This document shows positions 7,236 through 10,742 of a stretch of 10,742 nucleotides of DNA, in pieces. Position numbers and translations under genes: made by a program. The DNA is from Phycisphaerales bacterium (GTDB lineage: Bacteria; Planctomycetota; Phycisphaerae; Phycisphaerales; UBA1924), in assembly GCA_029212425.1 (NCBI GenBank), contig JARGNC010000066.1, forward strand, positions 1,669 to 12,410, in the 5' to 3' direction. How positions within the stretch are numbered: position 1 is the first letter of the stretch; every line of letters starts with the position of its first letter. Under the pieces are notes generated by a model that saw nothing but the letters and a program-made list of their open reading frames with translations, was not told the DNA's origin and searched no databases.

Positions 7236-7640
7236 TTATCGATCGAAATGACCAGACCGCTCAGGCTGGTATTCGAGATCGAGGATGCGGACGGTGTGGG
7301 ATCCTCTTCGTGAGGGGATCTCGATTTCGTCGCCGACGGATCGGCCGAGGAGTGCACTACCGAGCTTGGAGTTTACGGAAATCCACTCCGCTTGGTGGTC
7401 GTAAGCTTCGTTGTAGACAAGAGCGTAAATGTCGATCTCGTCGGTTTCGGTGTCCTGAATTCGGACAATGGAGTTCATGGTGACGAGCTGATCAGGGACT
7501 TGGGTAGGATCGACTGGGATCGCAGAGTAGATTCGTTTGAGCATCTGGGAGATGTAATCGGGAGGGGTCCCAGAGGAGTTGGCAACCGTGTTGAGGATGC
7601 GTTCTTTGTCGAGGGTATTGACCAATGGAATGCGAGGCAT
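7236..7640 (-). CDS. Rnk-like protein of the GreA/GreB transcription factor family
   Basis: 134 residues, close to the usual length of Rnk (about 136). The C-terminal half carries the GreA/GreB-type FKBP-like domain: LVTMNSIVRI (52-61), ISVNSKLGSALLGRSVGDEIEIP (split around residues 87-109) and a final VRILDLEYQP strand. The N-terminal 50 residues form a short helical region rather than the long GreA coiled coil, so transcript-cleavage activity of GreA type is not expected. Rnk proteins bind RNA polymerase in related systems. The ATG at 7640 was chosen because GGAG lies 7 bases upstream and the start matches family N-termini (MPRIPLVNTLDKERI). An upstream in-frame start would add 15 residues without support. 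The role in this organism is inferred only from the family. Confidence 0.85.
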   Translation of the reverse strand: MPRIPLVNTLDKERILNTVANSSGTPPDYISQMLKRIYSAIPVDPTQVPDQLVTMNSIVRIQDTETDEIDIYALVYNEAYDHQAEWISVNSKLGSALLGRSVGDEIEIPSRRGSHTVRILDLEYQPERSGHFDR

Positions 7641-7685
7641 GGTGTTTCTCCGGTTTGAGGGAAATTGGAACGCTTTGCGGACCAA

Positions 7686-7712
7686 AAAGGGAATGGTATA
7701 AACGATCCCTTT
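7686..7712 (-). terminator. Possible terminator after the SRPBCC gene
   Basis: On the minus strand AAAGGGA (7706-7712) and TCCCTTT (7686-7692) form a 7-bp stem with a 13-base loop, and the T run continues for two more bases. It lies about 75 bases after the stop at 7787. The loop contains TATACC, which could instead be the -10 element of the Rnk-like gene, so the call is weak. Confidence 0.25.
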
Positions 7713-7786
7713 GGAAGTCGAACCTCGGGATCGGTGTGTCTTCTACTACGATTTTGGAACAGTTGGGTTCGGCGAATTTTTTGGGA

Positions 7787-8308
7787 TCAGGAGTTCCCAG
7801 CAGCTTCCCCCGCTTCAGCGGCTGCTTTGATATCCTTCAGGTCGTCCACGAGGCACTGGGTCAGCTTTTTGGTCATCGCGGAGAAGAGTTTCATCATGAC
7901 TTTCGCCATGAATGTCTCTGGAGTAGCGCCGAAGGACATCGTGATGGTGGTGCTTGGGTTGCCAGTCTCGCCGTTGGTCTGACCATCTGTTTGTTCAAAT
8001 GTGAAATGGCTGATGTAGTGCGAGCCGTGCGATCGCGCTTCGACCGTGTATCCGTTCGGTGGGGACCACTCGGTGATGGACATGTCCTCAGTCGCCTTTT
8101 TTCCGAACATAATTCTCGTTTCGCGCCAAGCGTATCCCTTACCGACCACCCCAAGGTTGTCATCGGATGGTGGTGCTTCGGTGAGCGTCTCGATCGTCTC
8201 GATGCCTTTGATGAATTCAGCGCAGTTGGGAATGTCCGCGGCGGTCGCAAAGACACGCTCGATCGGAGCGTGAACAGTTTCGGAGACGGTGATGTTCATA
8301 CGCGCCAT
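7787..8308 (-). CDS. SRPBCC (START/Bet v 1-like) family protein
   Basis: 173 residues, cytoplasmic, with no signal peptide. The N-terminus MARMNITVSETVHAPIERVF and the following DIPNCAEFIKGIETIE have the SRPBCC/polyketide-cyclase signature: a first strand ending in the APIERVF helix, then an F-containing helix and a strand. Later strands are visible in TRIMFGKKATEDMSITEW, GYTVEARSHGSHYISHFTFE and TTITMSFGATP. The long final helix (about 133-166) closes the helix-grip fold, which forms a hydrophobic ligand pocket. These proteins bind or modify diverse hydrophobic ligands and the ligand here cannot be read from sequence. The tail is alanine-rich (AAAEAGEAAG). The start at 8308 is preferred; ATG at 8299 is an alternative. 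The gene is divergent from the DUF2200 gene and separated by 146 bases from the Rnk-like gene downstream. Confidence 0.8.
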   Translation of the reverse strand: MARMNITVSETVHAPIERVFATAADIPNCAEFIKGIETIETLTEAPPSDDNLGVVGKGYAWRETRIMFGKKATEDMSITEWSPPNGYTVEARSHGSHYISHFTFEQTDGQTNGETGNPSTTITMSFGATPETFMAKVMMKLFSAMTKKLTQCLVDDLKDIKAAAEAGEAAGNS

Positions 8309-8487
8309 GGTATCCGATTTTTGATTCTGTTGCGGGAATGACTCGGTTCGCGCGTTTCGATCGGGGGGCGGCTCAAGTCGGATTCAAAGTTGCGATGAGG
8401 TGACGCACAAAACTTGCTTCTGGTACACTCTGCTCAACGGAAACTGTAAGGCAGTGCGGTTCCAGCGGTACGCGGACACGCTCGCGA

Positions 8488-8516
8488 TTGGGCGCGTGGT
8501 TGGGGCGGTTTAAAAT
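8488..8516 (+). promoter_or_regulatory. Candidate promoter of the DUF2200 gene
   Basis: TTGGGC (8488-8493), a 17-base spacer and TAAAAT (8511-8516, five of six -10 bases) lie 22 bases before the ATG. A good ribosome binding site, AGGAG, starts at 8527. The rest of the 230-base divergent gap shows no clear gene or RNA. Confidence 0.4.
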
Positions 8517-8538
8517 GAACTGAAGCAGGAGATCAACA

Positions 8539-8904
8539 ATGGCAACAACAACACCTGAGCATGACAAGCGGGTTGCGGAGATGGTCTTTGGGAAGATCTA
8601 TCCGCTGTATCTGGATCGGCTGATTAAGAACGGGCGGACGGAGGAGGAGCTTGATGAGGTGATTGGTTGGTTGACGGGGTTTGAGCCGCAGGAGATCCAG
8701 GATTTGATTGATGAGGGGGTGACTTTTAAGGAGTTCTTTAAGCGTGCGAAGATGAATCCCAAGGCGAAGGAGATTACGGGGGTGGTGTGTGGGTATCGGA
8801 TTGAGGAGATTGGGACGCCGCTGACTCGGAAGTGTCGGCAGATGGAGAAGTTGATCGATGAGCTGGCGCGTGGGCGGAAGATGGAGAAGATTTTGGGTCG
8901 GTGA
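8539..8904 (+). CDS. DUF2200 family protein
   Basis: 121 residues. The sequence matches DUF2200 (PF09966) end to end as I recall the family: a start around FGKIYPLYLDRLIKNGRTEEELDEVI, the WLTGF core (44-48), a segment with the pattern TFKEFFKRA (62-70), the block ITGVVCGYRIEEI (79-91), and a final helix KLIDELARGRKMEKIL. The length is typical (about 115-120). It is a soluble, highly charged, helical protein of unknown function, often found as a solitary gene. AGGAG seven bases before the ATG fixes the start. Codons here are G/T-ending, unlike the C-ending neighbours on the other strand, which reflects a G-rich plus strand. A decayed copy of its 3' end lies about 900 bases downstream (9742-9777). 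Confidence 0.88.
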   Translation: MATTTPEHDKRVAEMVFGKIYPLYLDRLIKNGRTEEELDEVIGWLTGFEPQEIQDLIDEGVTFKEFFKRAKMNPKAKEITGVVCGYRIEEIGTPLTRKCRQMEKLIDELARGRKMEKILGR

Positions 8905-8956
8905 TGTGGGGGATTGGGGGGTGATTCGTTTTTGTGATTTCGTTTTGGTTGCTTGT

Positions 8957-8976
8957 GCAGGGGAGGGGTCCCCTGC
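8957..8976. repeat. GC-rich palindrome, family a, copy 1
   Basis: GCAGGGGA, a GGGG loop and TCCCCTGC make a perfect 8-bp stem. A second copy at 9709-9728 is identical over the palindrome and nearly so in its right flank (AATCCCTC against AACCCCTCC). It sits 50 bases after the DUF2200 stop. Confidence 0.8.
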
Positions 8977-8990
8977 AATCCCTCTGAAGA

Positions 8991-9019
8991 CACGGCTTGC
9001 CGAGGACGGTCAAGCCGTG
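8991..9019. repeat. GC-rich palindrome, family b
   Basis: CACGGCTTG (8991-8999) and CAAGCCGTG (9011-9019) form a perfect 9-bp stem around an 11-base loop. It directly follows the family a element. This motif resembles dispersed repeats that I recall from other planctomycete genomes. Confidence 0.75.
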
Positions 9020-9060
9020 GCACCCGACGGGGATTGGGGGTTGATTGCTTTGTTGCAGAT

Positions 9061-9088
9061 CCTCCTTTGCCCTTCGGGTCAAAGGAGG
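9061..9088. repeat. Palindrome, family c
   Basis: CCTCCTTTG (9061-9069) and CAAAGGAGG (9080-9088) form a perfect 9-bp stem. The interior CCCTTCGGG extends it with a one-base bulge to a compact UUCG-type loop. No T tract follows, so it is not read as a terminator. Confidence 0.7.
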
Positions 9089-9126
9089 GCACCGATATAG
9101 GGGAAGAAGATTGATAAGAAAATGGG

Positions 9127-9165
9127 GAGCCCTCACCCCGGCCCTCTCCCCGAGGGAGAGGGGGG
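9127..9165. repeat. Dispersed repeat, family d, copy 1
   Basis: The element begins GAGCCCTCACCCC and contains CCCTCTCCC (9142-9150), CGA and GGGAGAGGG (9154-9162), a perfect 9-bp palindrome. Copy 2 lies at 9496-9533 in the same orientation, one base shorter. Repeats of this CCCTCACCC...CCCTCTCCC form are widespread in bacterial genomes and produce spurious translated proteins. Here it sits at the 3' end of a helical coding segment on the minus strand. Confidence 0.85.
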
Positions 9166-9167
9166 AA

Positions 9168-9572
9168 GATAGTTTTGAGGAGGGTGGTGGCGGCTTTGCG
9201 TTGGGTTTCTTGTTGGGCTTCGGTTTCGGGGTAGGTTTTGAGGAGGTCGGTGAGGCGGGCTTTGGCGAGGGATTTGGATTGGGGGTCGAGGAGTTTGTCG
9301 CGGGCGGTGGTGATTCGGGCGATGTACTCGACGGCTTGTTGGTAGCTTTCGGATTCGAGGATGGCGGCGAGCTCTGGGAGGGTGAGGTTGTGGAGTTGGC
9401 AGAGTTCGAGTGGGCCGAGGGTTGGGTTTTGGAGGTCTTCGAGGAGGTCGTTGGTGAGCTGGTTGATTGATCGGTCTTCAGAAAGAGAAGACGAAGAGCC
9501 CTCACCCTGCCCTCTCCCCGAGGGAGAGGGTGGAAGAGTTGATGGGTCTGTTGTTTCACATGTGTTGTTCAT
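9168..9572 (-). pseudogene. Helical protein of unknown function, 3' end disrupted by a repeat
   Basis: I do not recognise this protein. From ATG at 9572 the minus strand encodes 12 residues, then repeat-derived sequence (about 13-26), then a convincing coding core of about 100 residues (35-135). The core is helix-rich (LTNDLLEDLQN, LTLPELAAILESESYQQAVEYI, QRKAATTLLKTI) with strongly C-ending codons like the real genes here. The LTLPELAAILES part looks like a helix-turn-helix-like unit and somewhat resembles small planctomycete or terminase-small-subunit-like proteins. The core runs straight into the second family d repeat. The frame then stays open through repeats and through the antisense of DUF2200, so the native stop has been lost. 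The most likely reading is a real gene damaged or extended at both ends by repeat insertion. Expression is unknown. Confidence 0.5.
9496..9533. repeat. Dispersed repeat, family d, copy 2
   Basis: GAGCCCTCACCCTG followed by CCCTCTCCC (9510-9518), CGA and GGGAGAGGG (9522-9530). It lies inside the 5' coding part of the minus-strand helical segment, translated there as PPSPSGRGQGEG. Confidence 0.85.
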
Positions 9573-9708
9573 GTGGAATTGAAGGCGGGGTGAATCTTGG
9601 GCGTGGTGGATTGGTTGGGTTTGGGGGGTTGGATTGCGCACAGATGTGGTCGGTCCGCGCGGGTTTGCGCACGGAAGTTGCTTTTGGTTGGGGAATTGGT
9701 TTGCGAGT

Positions 9709-9728
9709 GCAGGGGAGGGGTCCCCTGC
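9709..9728. repeat. GC-rich palindrome, family a, copy 2
   Basis: Same 8-bp stem and GGGG loop as 8957-8976. It is followed after 13 bases by the decayed DUF2200 tail, whereas copy 1 lies after the intact DUF2200 gene. Confidence 0.8.
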
Positions 9729-9741
9729 AACCCCTCCTACG

Positions 9742-9777
9742 AAGAAGTGTCTGCAGATGGAGAAGATTTTTCGGTAG
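9742..9777 (+). pseudogene. Decayed fragment of a duplicated DUF2200 3' end
   Basis: Translates as KKCLQMEKIFR and stop, against KCRQMEK at the start and MEKILGR at the end of the DUF2200 C-terminus. Bases 9744-9765 match 8829-8850 with one mismatch. Bases 9756-9770 match 8880-8894 exactly. The fragment therefore behaves as the DUF2200 tail after loss of the segment between two GATGGAGAAG copies. It has no start codon or upstream domain. Confidence 0.55.
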
Positions 9778-9790
9778 TGAGGAGTCCCAT

Positions 9791-10603
9791 TCAAACCGTC
9801 TGAAGATGCGCTTTATCCCAGCTCACGCCATCCACATAAGCTGCGCCTGTTGGAGACAAGATGACCATTTCTTGATCACGGTCATACTCCAATAAACGCT
9901 TTTCATGCAAAGGCTTTAGTACATATCTACGAAAATCTCGCAAGGAAGAATACTCTATAGACTGACATAGATCTTCAGTTGGTACGCCTGAATCTACTGA
10001 ACCATATAATAGCAATAACACTTGATCTTTAGCAGGCATTGAGGCATCAAGTACACGCTTACGCCCTTGAACAGACCAAACCATCGGAGTCTCTCGATAT
10101 GCCAGAGCATCTAAAATTGCCTGACCGTCTTCTAAGGGCAATGAGTTTCCATATCGCATTAACTCACACATCACCCAATCTGACAACTTAGCACACACAG
10201 CCGAATCTATTATGTCAGCGTCAAGCTCATCACTTTCATGCCCAAACCCTCGCTTATTTCTTATCGTATATAGAAATCCGATGCACCTAGGAATGATAAT
10301 CCTAAGTGAGTCTGGACCTGTTGACTTCGGGGTATTCATGAGTTGATTACAACCCGTATTAAAATCAAATTTTGAATCCCCGAGCTTCGAGTGTGTCCCC
10401 GTCAACTCCTGTTGCAATACTCGGATAACTATTTCGCTGAATCTACCAGCTCGCACCCCACATGCGTCGTACTCACCATCTAAAAATGCAGATTTAACAC
10501 CCAAATATCTTTCGGTCAGTTTTGTGCGCAATTGTTTTGGCTTAACAAATGCAAATGCATCTTCAAAGTTCAATTCATGCATTGGTGTACTCATACTTTC
10601 CAT
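9791..10603 (-). CDS. HEPN-like and winged-helix two-domain protein, possible defence component
   Basis: About 270 residues (numbering here from the GTG at 10609). No signal peptide. The N-terminal half is helical with GVRAGRFSEIVIRVLQQEL (51-69) and LYTIRNKRGFGHESDELD (113-130). R117-N118 and H124 fit the HEPN nuclease pattern R(N)x4-6H, and the block resembles Abi_C-type sequences (LRN...GHG). The C-terminal part (about 180-257) has a winged-helix-like pattern: DQVLLLLYGSV, a recognition-helix candidate in SLRDFRRYVLKPLHEKRLLEYD, and a wing in QEMVILSPTG. The start is uncertain: GTG 10609, ATG 10606, 10603, 10594 or 10582. 10603 has AAGAG five bases upstream; 10582 would overlap the upstream stop by only 8 bases. 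Base composition is clearly AT-richer than the other genes (25 of 60 G+C in 10141-10200), which suggests transfer. RNase activity and a defence role are inference. Confidence 0.7.
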   Translation of the reverse strand: MESMSTPMHELNFEDAFAFVKPKQLRTKLTERYLGVKSAFLDGEYDACGVRAGRFSEIVIRVLQQELTGTHSKLGDSKFDFNTGCNQLMNTPKSTGPDSLRIIIPRCIGFLYTIRNKRGFGHESDELDADIIDSAVCAKLSDWVMCELMRYGNSLPLEDGQAILDALAYRETPMVWSVQGRKRVLDASMPAKDQVLLLLYGSVDSGVPTEDLCQSIEYSSLRDFRRYVLKPLHEKRLLEYDRDQEMVILSPTGAAYVDGVSWDKAHLQTV

Positions 10604-10742
10604 CATCACTCTTGGTTCGTTTCAATATGGAATCTCTAACCAATCGCAGAAGCGATGTCGACAACTCGTTTGATTTGTACTTTCTACCATGAGTCGTATC
10701 CAAATGATCAATAATCTCAGTAATTGACTTCGGATTACTAAA
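10575..10742 (-). CDS. 3' end of an upstream gene, winged-helix-like C-terminus (partial)
   Basis: Fifty-five codons and a TGA are readable from the window edge on the minus strand, ending in KYEYTNA. The piece SITEIIDHLDTTHG is a helix. KSNELSTSLLRLVRDSILKR looks like helix-turn-helix plus recognition helix, and KSDDGKYEYTN looks like a beta wing, so a winged-helix domain is probable. The stop lies inside the start region of the HEPN-like gene, so the two are translationally coupled or at least co-transcribed. It has the same AT-rich composition. The rest of the protein is outside the window, so its function cannot be given. Confidence 0.6.
   Translation of the reverse strand, partial: FSNPKSITEIIDHLDTTHGRKYKSNELSTSLLRLVRDSILKRTKSDDGKYEYTNA

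Larger units (their letters stand above)
8905..9790. other. Repeat-rich stretch without an intact gene
   Basis: 886 bases hold six perfect palindromes, the helical coding remnant and the DUF2200 fragment listed separately. What remains, chiefly 8905-8956, 9089-9126, 9573-9708 and 9778-9790, is G-rich low-information sequence on the plus strand. I see no gene, RNA or promoter in it. Confidence 0.6.

Noticed and set aside
8397..8500. A tRNA-like or small RNA gene in the gap between the SRPBCC and DUF2200 genes (GGTTCCAGC resembles a T-arm).
   Set aside because: No matching acceptor, D or anticodon stems could be drawn and no terminator follows.
9045..9470. A plus-strand frame of 141 codons, glycine- and glutamate-rich.
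   Set aside because: It is the complement of the helical minus-strand core plus a repeat. The C-ending codon pattern identifies the minus strand as coding.
8957..9728. A CRISPR array or insertion sequence built from the repeated palindromes.
   Set aside because: Copies are few, of different families and irregularly spaced, with no spacers of constant length and no transposase.
8598..9794. A 398-codon open frame on the minus strand spanning the whole repeat region and the antisense of DUF2200.
   Set aside because: Most of it translates dispersed palindromic repeats and the reverse strand of a well-supported gene. Only about 100 residues (9168-9470) look like protein, so only that core was annotated.

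Overview
The window looks like chromosomal DNA of a planctomycete, most likely class Phycisphaerae (for example Phycisphaerales). Three things point there. Two unrelated secreted enzymes end in the same dockerin-like tail finishing AFGAGCP, a third secreted protein ends in a PEP-CTERM-like sorting signal, and most genes are GC-rich with C- or G-ending codons. No rRNA, tRNA, CRISPR array, transposase or integrase is visible.

Layout. 53-1699 (-) is a secreted peptidylarginine/agmatine deiminase-family enzyme. 1831-2160 (-) is a DUF2007-type protein. 2201-2398 (+) is a small lipoprotein. 2450-3088 (+) is a DUF2238/YjdF-like membrane protein. 3346-6171 (+) is a large secreted fungalysin/thermolysin-like metallopeptidase; it follows a candidate promoter whose -35/-10 spacer contains a run of ten C. 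It converges, with a terminator on each strand, on 6305-7072 (-), a PEP-CTERM-type exported protein. Next come an Rnk-like GreA/GreB-family protein (7236-7640, -) and an SRPBCC protein (7787-8308, -), then divergently DUF2200 (8539-8904, +).

8905-9790 is a repeat-rich stretch. It holds six perfect GC-rich palindromes of four families, a short helical coding segment (9168-9572, -) bracketed by two copies of one repeat family, and a decayed copy of the DUF2200 3' end (9742-9777). The right edge (about 9791-10742) is clearly more AT-rich. It carries two overlapping minus-strand genes: a partial one that probably ends in a winged helix, and a protein with a HEPN-like RNxxxxxH motif plus a C-terminal winged-helix-like region. 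This is the best candidate for a horizontally acquired, possibly defence-related module.

How the genes may fit together. The deiminase, metallopeptidase and PEP-CTERM protein form a secretion and surface-processing theme: a protease and a modifier of arginine residues carry the same anchoring tail and could act on the same external proteins. That link is inference. The middle genes are small housekeeping or regulatory proteins with no visible operon connection.
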